This document shows, one piece after another, positions 35,168-46,089 of a stretch of DNA of 64,000 bases. The position numbers and the translations under genes are program-made. Every line of letters starts with the position of its first letter. The first letter of the stretch is position 1. The DNA is from Laburnicola sp. R22_1 (Eukaryota; Ascomycota; Dothideomycetes; Pleosporales; Didymosphaeriaceae). The notes under the pieces are model-generated. The model was not told the origin of the DNA. It searched no databases and saw nothing but the letters and a program-made list of their open reading frames with translations. Location: positions 1,674,001-1,738,000 of the forward strand of contig JACONQ010000007.1 of the NCBI GenBank assembly GCA_014281115.1. Reading direction: 5' to 3'.

Positions 35168-35798
35168 GCTGGAAATTTCAACAGGATAATTCGAAGATCC
35201 ACGGAACTCCACAGGTGAAAAGGTGGTTTTCTAGGAATAAAGTTTTTGTTTTTGGGCATCCACCCTATTCACCAGACTTAAATCCTATAGAAAACGTTTG
35301 GAGTCTATTAAAAGATAGGCTAGGAAAAGAAATAGGGCTTCTTTAGGCTTTGACACTAGTAAATCTAGTGTAGAAGCCTTTAAAGGAAACTATACAAGAG
35401 GAGTGGGATTTAATTCCACAGGAGGCTATAGATCATTGTATACTATCTTTGCCTAAGCGTTATAATGACGTTATAGAGGCTAAAGGATGGTATACTAAGT
35501 ACTAGTTATATATTATTTACTAGTTCTATCTAATTATTTAATTTTAATTAACTTTTATCTTTTTCCTTATAATTATCTTTTCTATGAATAAACCTATAAT
35601 AAAAATTCAGTTATATAGTCCTTATAGACCAAGCCAAAATATATATAAGTTATAGAATTTTGTCTACGTAGAAAAAAAAGTTACATAGGGTCAAACTTTT
35701 AAGAAAAAATTCTCTTAACTCTACTAAGATACCTCTAGTTAGCGCTGATCACTAAGCTCTTACTAACCTTCTATGCTAAATCTCCTAAACCTTTTCCC

Positions 35799-35897
35799 TA
35801 AAACGGTATACTTTTTATTTACATAGTATTAAAACTCACCTAGTTATATAACTTTTAAAAAGGTATCTTTTTCCTAGGGGCTTTTTTTGTGTCACCC
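35799..35897 (-). repeat. Right inverted repeat of Tc1 element
   Basis: Mate of 33783-33881, ending in GTGTCACCC before the TA. Confidence 0.9.
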
Positions 35898-36091
35898 TAC
35901 TGTATTATTATTAACTCTAGTGCCTAGTATATCTTATAATTAACTACCTCTAGTATAAGGGGCTAATTTGCACGTGCTATCCTTAACTTAACTTATTACT
36001 TTACCTTTTTTAATGTGTTTTTAGCACACCTATAGCTTTTTCTTATAGTGTTGTATTGTATACTAAAAGGTCTGCGATGTTTCTCTTCCTA
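35898..36091 (+). mobile_element. Y element, 5'-truncated copy, right arm
   Basis: Mirror of 33589-33782. Ends with GATGTTTCTCTTCCTA at the Y 3' end. Confidence 0.75.
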
Positions 36092-36119
36092 ATATTATAG
36101 AATCTTTTTAATTTTTCAT

Positions 36120-39100
36120 TAAGTATACTTTAAGAAGGATTGTGCTTAATTATTAAGAAAGAATTTAGTAAGAAGCTTTTTACCTTTATTTTAGTCTTAA
36201 AATTAATTTTTAAAATTATAATTATCTTTAAGCTATTTGCTAAAATAATGGAAACTAAATATAAGCTTAAAATTATAGTTATTTACTAGAATAGGAATAT
36301 AGTGACACTTCTATAAAAAGAATGCTTGCAATTTAAGGACTAGACTAATAAGAAAGAAATTAAGCGCTAAACTATACTGCCTTATACTAAGGAACTAAAT
36401 AGTGCACCTAAATATGTAGGATAGAAGCTTACTAATAAGCCTATTAAGATTTATATAAGCACAAATCTTCTTATTAAGCTCTAGAGTAAAGTAGTGTTAG
36501 TAGGTATATACCTTTATAGGAAAAGCCTATCTACTCTTTATAGTTTTTAATCTCTAAATAGGATTTTTAAAAGCTAGTTTTAATAATATTTCTATTACTA
36601 TTAACTAGGTAAAATTAAAGCTGTAATAGCTAATCTAAGGCTAAATTAGAGTAGTATTTACGCCTATAGCTATTATGCTTATTCTTTAAATAGAGAATAA
36701 GCAGCTAGGTGCAATAAGCGCGAATTTAAGGTAAATCTAAAGGGCTATATTAGGTATTTATTAGGCTATATAGCCTTAAAAATCTATAGAATATAGGTTC
36801 TAACGCTTAACTAGGTAATTACAACACAAAATATTACCTTTAATAAGTTCTTATTTTATAAAGACAAGTATAGATAAGAAATATTCTAGAAATAAGCTCT
36901 AATGCTTATAGACATTCTATATAAGCGCAAAATTTAGAACGCTAAAGAAGTCTATAATAAAATTCTAGAGCTTATTTTAAATCCTAGTTTTATTATAAAT
37001 TCTAGATTTAAATTAGAGAGTAGAACTTCTAATATAGATAAGTAGTTAGCTAGCTAACTATCCACTTAGAACTAAAAGGAAAGTAATATATAGACTACTA
37101 CTAGGCCTAGCAAGCAGTTAAGAATTTGTATATTTTAAAATAAGTAGGAATTAGTAACCTTAAACGCAACACCTAAACGAGAGAGTACTAATTATACTTT
37201 AGGTATAAAAAGTAATAGCTTATAGAAGGTGCACTGCCCTATGTATAGCAGCTTATTACTTTTTTAGGAAGAAATACTTCTATTACCCCTAAGCTTAAAA
37301 ACTTAGGGCCTACTTATTTTAATAATTTAGATACTATTATAATATTAAATAATAGGAAGCCTCTACCTTAATTACCTAAAATTAGAACTATAGACCTACT
37401 AGTAATTTATTTAAGTAAATAACTTTAAGATTAAGCTGTAGATTAACGCGAGCAAGATTATTTACTACTTAGAAGATAAGAGTGTAGTTAAAATTAGGAT
37501 AATTAGATAGGAGGTAAGGCTAGTATGCATATACTAATTGCTAATCTTTTAAGCTTAAAAGATTTAAAGCGTAATCTTAAGTATATATTTCTTTTAGGCG
37601 TTCTAGTAGCCTATAATAATAAGCAGTCCCTATATATTATAGTTAATGCTATAGTTATAGTAGGAATGCTTAAAAATTAGCAAAATTACTATTAGAAACA
37701 TAACTTTATAGAAGTTAGCTCTCTAAGAAGCTAATATTATAGAAGCAGCTTACTAGCTATATACTTAGACTATAATTTAAGAATACCTCTTATATTAAAC
37801 TTAACACGCTTAAGAAGAAAGGGACCTAAGTAGCAATTTTGCGCTTAGAAGCTATATCTATGCCCCTACTACTTAAGTAGGTCTATACCTATAAGATAAA
37901 TTAAGATAGTCTTCTTAAGAAGTGCAAAGCTTAAATTATTATAAGAGGGGATCTCTAGAAATTAAATGTAATAAATTTAACCTATATAGCTATATTAGCA
38001 GCTTATTCTTTAGAATAGCTATAGTAATAGTAGCGGAATTTAATCTAGAGATTTATTAATATAATATAGTGGGCGTGTTCCTAAACGCTTATAGTATAGC
38101 TTAGAATCTAATAATCTATAAGCTTCTAGATAAATTTAAGCAGCCTAGAAAAGTTATAAAACTTAATAAAGCTTTGTATTGCTTAAGAAAGTTATTACTC
38201 CTTTAGTATAATGAATTTTTATTAACCCTTTGAGCTTATAGGCTTAAGGCTACTAAGGAAGAACCCTACTTATTTATTATACTAGACTATAAAATAATAA
38301 TTCCTTTCTATGTAAATAATACTTTCTACTTTAATTATAGAAATTATAAGCTTAAATATAGTATACTCTAAGATAAGAATATATCTAAGTATAAGTTTAA
38401 AGATTAAGGTCCTATCTAATAATTTCTAGGTGTTTGCGTACTTAGAGATTATAAAATTTAGTTAATTAAGCTTGTCTATAATATTTATATTAAAAAAATT
38501 ACTAAGAGGTTTAGACTTAAAAGTAGTAAAAGCTTTCTAGTAATTCTACTTTCCTTAGAGAAGCTTATTAAGAATAATAGCAAAGCTTCTCTATAGAAAA
38601 TTAAGCTCTTTTAGAACCGTATAGGCTTAGTTCTTTATACTATTATTATACTCTATCTAAATATAGTATTTGTAGTTTTAAAGCTTTTACACTTCTTTAC
38701 TAATCTAAGTAGATAATATTTTGCTATAGTAGAATATATAACTATCTATTTATATAGAAAATACTAGTAGGCTATTTAGTATAGCTTATATAATAGTTGT
38801 AAGCTTATAATCTATAGGGATGCCTTATTTATAGATAATTTAGAAACTTAATGCTTTTTTATAAATATATTATGATATTATTTAGAGGCGCAATTCTTTA
38901 AAAGGTAGCTTATTAATTTATAGTTTCTACCTCTACTACTAATGTAGAACTTTTAGCGCTTAAATATATTAGTAAAGAGGCTATAGTACTTAAATATCTT
39001 TTTAATAAGATTACTTTAGACCTTAGATTACTATAGATAATCTTTTACAATAATTAGCAAACTATTAGACTAGTTATTAGTAAAATAAGCGTATAACTAC

Positions 39101-39250
39101 GCAACTCTAATATATTAATATCTAAAATATATAGCTTTATTAAGAATACCTTAAGGGCTTATTTAAGGTGTCCTATCTAAAAATAAGTGAAATGCTAGCA
39201 AATAGTCTTACTAAAGCTTTTTCCTAGTAGTAATTTACTAGGTTTAAAGA
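36120..39250 (+). pseudogene. Copia-2 pol remnant, right-arm copy
   Basis: Degraded 3' two-thirds of a Ty1/Copia polyprotein. The end of integrase (about 36130-37000) shows GYIRYLLGYIALKIYRI, the block where the family has a GYL-GYxxxNIYRxW pattern. Reverse transcriptase (about 37750-38450) shows VIKLNKALYCLRK and, at about 38310, FYVNNT in place of the YVDD active site: both Asp are now Asn. RNase H (about 38790-39240) shows YRDALFIDNLET and ends with a degraded TKA-like block. Stops are TAA/TAG for Gln or Trp. Gag, protease and early integrase are missing at the Y/Tc1 side. No LTR was located. Confidence 0.88.
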
Positions 39251-42000
39251 GCTTTTTAATTTTTAAGATATAAGTAAGTATATTATATAAGATTTAAGCT
39301 TTAAAGTAATATAATATTAATTATATTTCTATCTATTATATATAGAGAAGAAGCTTAAGAAAAATTAAGCTAAAGTCTAGCCTAAATCTTAGAAAAATTT
39401 ACGTATAGCTACTAGTTAAGCTATATATCTAAAAGTTCTAAGCCTTAATTTTAGCGTTTAAGTAGTAAGCTAATAATCTTATCTATATAACTATAAATTA
39501 GAGCGCGCCTTTAAGTATTAGTTAAAGCTTAAGGCTCCTAAGGTCTAAAATTATCCTCTTCTCTAGTTAAACTATACTTAGAATAGGATTTCTTAAAAGC
39601 CTAAATATTAGAAGCGCAGCCTTAAGAAGAAGAATAACGTAAAGGAGGAGTTAGAGAACGCTAGTGCTACTTATAAAGGCGCCTAGTATTTTGCCTATAT
39701 AAATTCTTTTACTTATTCTACTACTATAGTATCTTATAAGGTTAAGTCCATATTTACTTTTTTTAATAACTAAGCTTACTAATAATGAAATTATAAAGCT
39801 TAGTCTAATTACTCTTATACTCTTTTTATATATTCTAGTTATTTTAAAAGTACTATACATTATAACTTCCTTATATCTATTTTATAAATGCTATTTTAAA
39901 ATAAAGTATTTTTAAAGAAGTAGAATGCGCCTTAACTAGAGAAGTATAGTTAGAACTAAAAGTAAGATTATTAGATATATATGCGCTTAAGCCTTAGAGT
40001 ATTCAAGATAAAGCAATAAGTAGAGCTAGTCGCTGCAGATAATAAAGCCTTAGTTTTAACCTTAGAATTATAGAGCTTAAACTTATAAAGTCTAAACTTA
40101 TAAAGCCTAAACTTATAAAGCTTAAAATTATTAACTTTAAAATTATAAAACTTAGAATTACGAAGTCTAAAAATATAAAACTAAAAACACTGCTTAAAAG
40201 GATAGAAACCTAAAAAAGTAAAATATAAGGCCTATTAACGCATTAAAGTCTTAGGTCTATAAGTAGGTTATAAAGGATTAAGGTTAATAAAACCCTTTTT
40301 AAAATTTTTAATAGTGGCGCAGAACTTAGAACATAAAGTGTTAATATTCTTAGGCTATATTATATTAGCAATAGTAGTAATTTTAAAGCTTAGAATACTT
40401 ATATTTAAGATAGAATTATTGTTAAGGACTATCTAAGCCTAAGCCTACTAGATAAGATAAGAAGGGCTATAAGGATAAGCAACTATTAAAAGTTCTTTTA
40501 AGAATTTAAGCTTATAAACTAAGGCACTAGTAACTTTAAATAAAATAATAAGTATAGTACATAAAAGATCTACTATTAGGATTTAAATTATAGTATAGCC
40601 TATCTAATTTGCCTAGTAGAGAACTCTTTAGATAGTTATAGCAAAACACTAATTAGAGTCCTATAAAAGCTTATTCTACCTTCTTAGCTATAATAGCAGT
40701 TGCTTTAGGATTATAAGCTTTCTTTTTTAGAGTTAGAGTATTAGATTTAGTAAGTAATATAGATATTAACTAAGATTATAAAGTTATAGCTTAATAATAA
40801 CTAGACAGTTTAGCAGCTTAAACTTCTAACTCTTTTTAATAACAAATAGTAAGAGAAGCACGCGTAGCTTACGCAATTTCTAGATTAGTAGCTTAAAGAT
40901 CTTTTTTTAGAAGGCTATACTTATTAGCAATAGAAAGAGCTAGAGATTAATAGCATAATATACTATTTTAAATAATACGTTTTTTAGAGAATAAGAAAAA
41001 AAAGCTAAAAAAGACTCTAAGCTTGCGCGATTATAAGTTAAGCTTATAAGTAGATAAGTCTAGAGAAAGAGCTAAGAAGAGCACTTGCATTTTTATTTGT
41101 ACTAACTATTTGCGCTTATATAATAATAAATAGAGCGTACTATTAAATTTTTACTTAGTATGCACGCGCTACTTAGGTGCTTATCGTATAATACTACCTT
41201 ATTATAAGCTTATAATAGGTTTTTGCGTCTTATTTCTACGCTTTTAGTAGGTTTATTGCTATTATAGCTTATCTAGGGGGTGTGTTACAAAAATAAGGCT
41301 TTATAGTTATATACTTAGAGCTTATCTAGATACAAAAGGAGTACTTTACACTTTAAAATTTAGAGTTATAAAACTAGCTAATAGGGCCTAAATAGCTAGA
41401 GCTAAGTATTATTAAAAATATTAAGATTAAGAGGCCTTTTTAACAACTCTACTTACTATATAAGATTGCTACTCTCTTTTAGAGTTAATCTATAATATTA
41501 TGTAATTCTAGACTGGCTGTTTAACTAACCACTATGTTACGTAATTAATAATTTCTTTAACAATATTTTTCGCAGCAACAATAATAATAACAATTATAAT
41601 AGCAACTAACCTAACTATTTTATTACTCTTCTATAGTGTATATCTTCTTATAACTAGCGATTAGGCTGTATACTGCCCCCTAGGACCTCGCTACTATCGC
41701 CTATCTCCTCTCTACTCCCACTACTACTGCCACCCTTACTCCTTATTATCCTTATACACCCGCACAATCTTAACTACTACTAAGAGCTTCTTCTGCTATA
41801 GCTGCGCGCGCGCTCTAGCAATATATAAGAAATATCTACTCCTTCTCTAACAGACGCCTACTACTATATTTTAGCCTATCCTCTAGCCTTGCTAGTAACG
41901 CAATAGCAAGGTGCTATTATTTTCTTATAAAGGTTGATGCATTTCTTCCTAGGTCTTTATATAAAAGAATAACCTAGCACTTAAGAATTTAGAGTTGCGT
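39251..42000. other. Unassigned part of right arm
   Basis: Between Copia-2 and the direct repeats. A 69-codon open frame on the minus strand (39651-39860) exists only because of an A-run length; in the left arm one base fewer breaks it, so it is not a gene. Plus-strand readings near 40780-41240 are protein-like and Gln-rich, without a domain I can name. Contains the 15 bp repeat at 40066-40180. Confidence 0.4.
40066..40180. repeat. 15 bp tandem repeat, right arm
   Basis: Seven to eight degenerate units near CTTATAAAGCCTAAA. Confidence 0.75.
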
Positions 42001-42709
42001 AAAGATTATATATAGCCTAAATAGATTATTAAATATAACCTCTAGAATAGTGTAATTATAATTAATTTAGTCCTCTAGCAGTCCTACCTCTTAAACCTTA
42101 TCTTGCAGCAGGTAGGCTAAATAGTTAATATTACCTAGCTAGTTGTCTATACTAGTTTTAAATTCTCTAGCAGCTATTTAACTGCAGGTATTAGACAATA
42201 CAATCTTAGGACGCTAGAAAGGTATTGCGTTGTCGCATATAATAAAAAGTTAGATTTAAAAGACTTAGTATTATATAAGTTAAAGGTAACGATTTAGTAT
42301 ATTAGGTATTACTAATATTATAAGAGTAGGCAGACTTTATACACTATATATATATATAGCAAACTATAGTTACGCTATAGCTACTAGGTTGCAAGCGCGA
42401 TAACTAAACTATAGTTAAGTATTCTATTGCTTACACTACTCCTACAGTTGCAACTCCGCAGTCCACTATAGCTTTCTAACAATCTACTAGTTAATAGATA
42501 ATATATAACTTAGTTATGCTAAATAGCAGACTATTTATTAACTGCTATTAATAATACTGCCGTGCACAATATTAATAATAAAATTATTATTATTTTGTAT
42601 ATATTTTGTTACTACCACTATGTGCTAGGTACTAGGTTTTAGTGCCCTCTATTTTACTCCTCTCTATGTATAGTGCGGATTTAACCTTGGTTAGAATCTT
42701 AACATAAGA
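42001..42709. repeat. Direct repeat unit 1
   Basis: Aligns with 42710-43252 in the same orientation, best in the last ~420 bp (from GATTTAGTATA to AAGATCTTTAAT). Possibly LTRs or a tandemly duplicated segment; no clear TG...CA ends. Confidence 0.55.
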
Positions 42710-43252
42710 AAGATCTTTAATATAAGATTACTAAATCTCTAGGTATTATTTTTAACTTTATCTAGCTAATCCTCTATATACTCTTAGAACTCTATAATAG
42801 CTATACTTTCCTATATAGAAGAAGTAGTGTAGTTAAGCTGCTAAAATACTATTGTATTGCTAAACATAATAGCTAAAGAGCTAGATTTAAAAATAATAGT
42901 AGTAGTTATGTACTAAAGATAAAGATTTAGTATACTAGGCATTATTAATATTATAAGAGACTTATACACTATGTGTATAGCAAACTATAGTTATAACTCT
43001 ACGCTCTACTATAGCTCTCTAATAGTCTACTAGTTAAGAGATAATATATAATCTAGTTATACTAAATAGTAGACTATTTATTAATTGCTATTAATAATGC
43101 TGTCATATAAAATATTAATAATAATATTAATATTATTTTGTATATATTTTATTACTACTACTATATACTAGATACTAGGTTATAGTGCCTCCTATTTTAC
43201 TCCTCTTTGTATATAGTGCGGACTGAATCTTAGTTAGAATCTCTACACAACG
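42710..43252. repeat. Direct repeat unit 2 (palindrome ends inside it)
   Basis: Second unit. The palindrome's outer end at 43072 falls inside it, so only its inner part is mirrored on the left. Confidence 0.55.
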
Positions 43253-43300
43253 AAGATCTTTAATAGCTAGAAATATTAAAGGATATTGCCTAGTATATAT

Positions 43301-43489
43301 CAGGAAGAGAAACATCGCAGACCTTTTAGTGTACGGTACAACGCTATAAGGGAAAGCTGTGGGTGTACTGAAAACGCATTGAAAAAAGGTAAAGCAGCGA
43401 GATAGGTTGGGCCAGAGACTATTCGTGTCCAAATCGGCCCCTCATGCCAATAATAAGGTAGTCGATTATGGTGTATTATAGTCCACGGA
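43301..43489 (-). mobile_element. Y element, 189 bp 5'-truncated copy, least mutated
   Basis: Last 189 bp of Y in reverse, with a perfect 14 bp duplication TGCCTAGTATATAT (43287-43300, 43490-43503). Its G+C is clearly higher than that of the other copies, so it is the youngest or least mutated. An 85-codon frame at 43175-43432 runs across its border and is not a gene. Confidence 0.9.
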
Positions 43490-43503
43490 TGCCTAGTATA
43501 TAT

Positions 43504-44850
43504 TTAACTATAAGCGTTGTTAATACTTTATATTAAAAAAACATAAGCTATATAGGCTTCTATAACCTTTACCTATCTCTAATAGTCCTTAGTAATATAT
43601 AATTATAGACTTTATTACTAACTTACTAGTAAGTAAGTTTGCTAATATAGTATATAATATAATCTTAGTTATTATAAACTAATTTTTAAAGATAGCTTAC
43701 TATATACCTGCCTAAATAGATTAGGATAGCGTTAATAACAAAGAAAAACAAGCTAGAATCTTAGGTTTAGTAAGCGAAGTGAAGAAGCTTACTATATAGG
43801 AAAAGAGGCTAAAGGGCCAAACTATATATATGCTTATAGAAAAGGAGTAGGACTAAAATAATACTGTTTATATAATTAAGGGCATATTATTGCATCTAGT
43901 TAGAGTCTTATTTCTATAATATACCCCCTAAATAGGCTGCGTAAGTAGCGTGCCTACTTATGTAATGTGACTTAAAACAATTCTACCTTTAATTAGCTTA
44001 TAAATTAAGTACCTAACTAAGCAATTAATTACTTATAATAGCGTAATTTCTTAAGTGTTGATAGTTATATAAGCCTATACTAGCTCTTTATTATTAATAA
44101 ACTCTACTTATCTACTTTCTATCTCTTCTTTTAGTTCCTTTAGTTAGTTTTTCTATAGGCGTAAGTTAATTGTCTCTACCTCCTAATTTTTACTTAATAA
44201 TTATTAACTACTAACTAGAATATATATAATATACTAATTTGCAAGTCTATAAAATTTTAAGCAAAACGTAATTAATAAAAGCTTAAGCGCAAAGCTAAAA
44301 AATTATAAGAATAGATTGCTTAACTTTTACTACTAATATACTAATCTAGTTGCCTATTAATTTAGGCTTATAGTAAGGACTCTACTAATTCTCTAAGCAT
44401 ATATATAATAACTAAGAAGAAGGTATTATAATAGAAACACGATTAACCTATAATGCCTAATTAATCTAAGCCTATTAAGAAGCCTCCCTAATTACGCAAG
44501 AAAACTCTATAGTTAAAGGATAATAATTAGGTTGCCTTTATAGCTAAACATTTAAGCAAAGATAAGTCTATAATTAATTCTAAAACTCCTATTAGTAAAT
44601 GGAGTAAGAAAGATAAGCTTAGTTTAGCTTCTACTTAAATATATAGCCTTAAGCGTAGGTATCTATATATTAGATACTTTAAATCTAGTCTTTCTAGTAG
44701 CTTAAATAGTAGGTATTTTAAGAATGCGTTAAGTAAATGCTTAAATACTTACTATTATTATTGCGCGCCTAGTTATATATATAAGACTTTATATAAAAAC
44801 CTAATTTTCTTTAGTAATTCTTCTTTACTAATATTCTCTAGACCTAAGAT
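43504..44850. other. AT-rich DNA, unassigned
   Basis: No domain recognised. The plus-strand frame from about 44540 onwards reads fairly protein-like into the repeat at 44851-45025, but the product is unknown. Confidence 0.4.
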
Positions 44851-45025
44851 ATAAGGGGCTGAGCGCCCTTTAATAGTTACTTAGCCAACTGCCTTAGAGT
44901 TCTAGGTCTGTGCTCCTACTAAGCCAGGAGTATATATAAGTCTATAGCTAGAGTTACTATTAAACTCTATTAAATTTATAAGTTTACTTAGATAACTCTA
45001 ACCTCTTAGTCTAAAGCCCCTTACA
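44851..45025 (+). repeat. ~175 bp inverted repeat flanking the gypsy remnant, left
   Basis: Pairs with 49895-50070 in inverted orientation, with transition differences. Ends are themselves inverted (ATAAGGGGCT ... AGCCCCTTA), which suggests a small foldback or MITE-like element. Confidence 0.65.
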
Positions 45026-45091
45026 TTAAATTTAATTAATCTCTTATAATAGGGGAGCTTGCAAGATCTTTCTAATATGCTAAGAATAACT

Positions 45092-45287
45092 CTATAAATA
45101 AATACGTAGTTAAGTTAAATACTAAAATCTCTTAACCCTATAAAACAAACACGCGGTTAAGTTAGATATTAAGGTCCCTTAACCCTATAAATAAATACGT
45201 AGTTAAGTTAGAGATTAAGATCTCTTAACTCTATAAATAAATATATAGTTAAGTTAGAAACTAAGATCTATTAACCCTATAAAACAA
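45092..45287. repeat. 46 bp minisatellite
   Basis: Four full units of 46-47 bp (starts 45092, 45138, 45185, 45231) and a partial fifth from 45277. The unit begins CTATAAATAAATACG and ends TCTCTTAACC, with a short inverted GTTAAG/CTTAAC inside. Confidence 0.9.
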
Positions 45288-45289
45288 AT

Positions 45290-45469
45290 TATAAGACTGC
45301 CGCATGGCTGTATGGTCGGTCCTTGGTCACATGACCTCGGCCGGAATAACCTTATGCCTAGCCTCACCCATACACCTTCAGGCTCTCGGTCCTCCATAGT
45401 AATGACACACCTCTTTTCTCATAGTCAACCCATATCACTATGAATTACTGTGATCTCCACTATCTTACA
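45290..45469 (-). repeat. Solo LTR, GC-rich, with CAAAT target duplication
   Basis: 180 bp with near-perfect inverted ends TATAAGA/TCTTACA (TGTAAGA...TCTTACA before one transition) and a 5 bp duplication CAAAT (45285-45289, 45470-45474). No internal region is present, so it looks like an LTR left by recombination between the two LTRs of one element. It keeps normal G+C in the middle of RIP-degraded DNA. Orientation is uncertain, since both strands give TG...CA-type ends. It inserted in the last partial unit of the 46 bp minisatellite. No relative is seen in this window. Confidence 0.75.
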
Positions 45470-45474
45470 CAAAT

Positions 45475-46089
45475 ATAAGTATAATAAAGGGAACACTAGA
45501 GTCTTTTTATAGAAGGAAGAATATTCTTATTTCTTGCCTAGCGTAATAAGTTACTAAACTCTAATAGCAAGAAGCTTTAAAGGTATATATTACTACTAAC
45601 CTTACTAAGAAACTATATATAGGAGGTTGCAATAAGATAAAGTATATATAGAAGATTAAGCTAGTTTACTAGTATTTATAAAACTAAAGATTAATAGGGT
45701 CTTCAGCACCTTCCTAAAGAAGGAAGAAGGCCTAGAATATAGAAGAGGGCGCCCTCTAAAACGCACTAATATAAATTATAGAGTATCTTACTAGCTTAGA
45801 GTAACTCTAAGTTATACTAGTAGCTTAATAAAATACTAGTAAGTAGCTTTAAGCCTTGCTAAAAGTAATTACTAATTAACTTGCCTAATTAAAGTAATGC
45901 GCTAGAGTAGAAACTATGCTCTTAGCCTTCTTCTAAATAATAGTAGTAATACTAGCGCCTAGCAAAGCGCTACTAAAGCGCTAGTGTCTCTAACTTCCTA
46001 ACCTAGAGTTGTTTTCTAAAAGCTATTAGGATTACTAATATTAGAAATATATAATAAAGGCTAAAATGTATAAAAATTACCCTCTTCTA
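45475..46089 (+). other. Probable 5' part of the gypsy remnant
   Basis: AT-rich sequence leading into the gag remnant. No LTR or primer-binding site found, so the 5' end of the element remains unknown. Confidence 0.35.

Larger units (their letters stand above)
34230..35505 (+). pseudogene. Tc1/mariner DD34E transposase with two introns, four nonsense changes
   Basis: Transposase that excises and inserts the element at TA. Exons 34230-34782, 34898-35053 and 35168-35505 total 1047 nt, exactly 348 codons plus stop, the usual Tc1 length. The N-terminus holds the DNA-binding helices. Catalytic residues are all present: FSDES, QQDNS and NPIEN, with 34 residues between the last two (DD34E). Both introns begin GTAAGT and carry TACTAAT near their 3' ends. 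Joining exons restores DISISVWGC and then the QQDNS block in frame. Four in-frame stops remain (TAA 34260; TAG 34761; two TAG in exon 3 near 35345 and 35370), each one transition from Gln or Trp. The ATG at 34230 was chosen because the frame from it runs through exon 1. Confidence 0.93.
33783..35897 (+). mobile_element. Tc1-type DNA transposon at the palindrome centre
   Basis: 2115 bp element with ~99 bp inverted repeats that start GGGTGACACAAAAAAAGCCC and differ at a single base, flanked by duplicated TA (33781-33782, 35898-35899). It encodes an intron-containing DD34E transposase. It is the only unique sequence inside the palindrome and carries far fewer RIP-like changes than the arms. The arms start exactly at the TA on both sides. 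Confidence 0.95.
35898..43072 (-). repeat. Right arm of the 16.5 kb palindrome
   Basis: About 7.17 kb, reverse complement of 26612-33782. Pairing ends abruptly at 43072/26612: beyond it the right side continues a direct repeat unit and the left side is R3 copy C. Confidence 0.95.

Noticed and set aside
35000..35212. 70-codon minus-strand frame
   Set aside because: It is antisense to exons 2 and 3 and intron 2 of the Tc1 transposase.
39651..39860. 69-codon minus-strand frame in the right arm
   Set aside because: The mirror sequence near 29821 has one base fewer in an A-run and loses the frame. No motif is present.
42001..43252. LTRs of Copia-2
   Set aside because: The two direct repeats lie close together downstream of Copia-2, do not enclose it, and have no clear TG...CA termini or target duplication.
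43175..43432. 85-codon minus-strand frame
   Set aside because: It crosses the border of the 189 bp Y insertion at 43301, so it joins two unrelated sequences.
43301..43489. Solo LTR
   Set aside because: The 14 bp duplication is too long for an LTR element, and the sequence is the 3' end of the longer Y element.
45092..45287. LTR or promoter array
   Set aside because: Units are 46-47 bp tandem copies without TG...CA ends; best described as a minisatellite.
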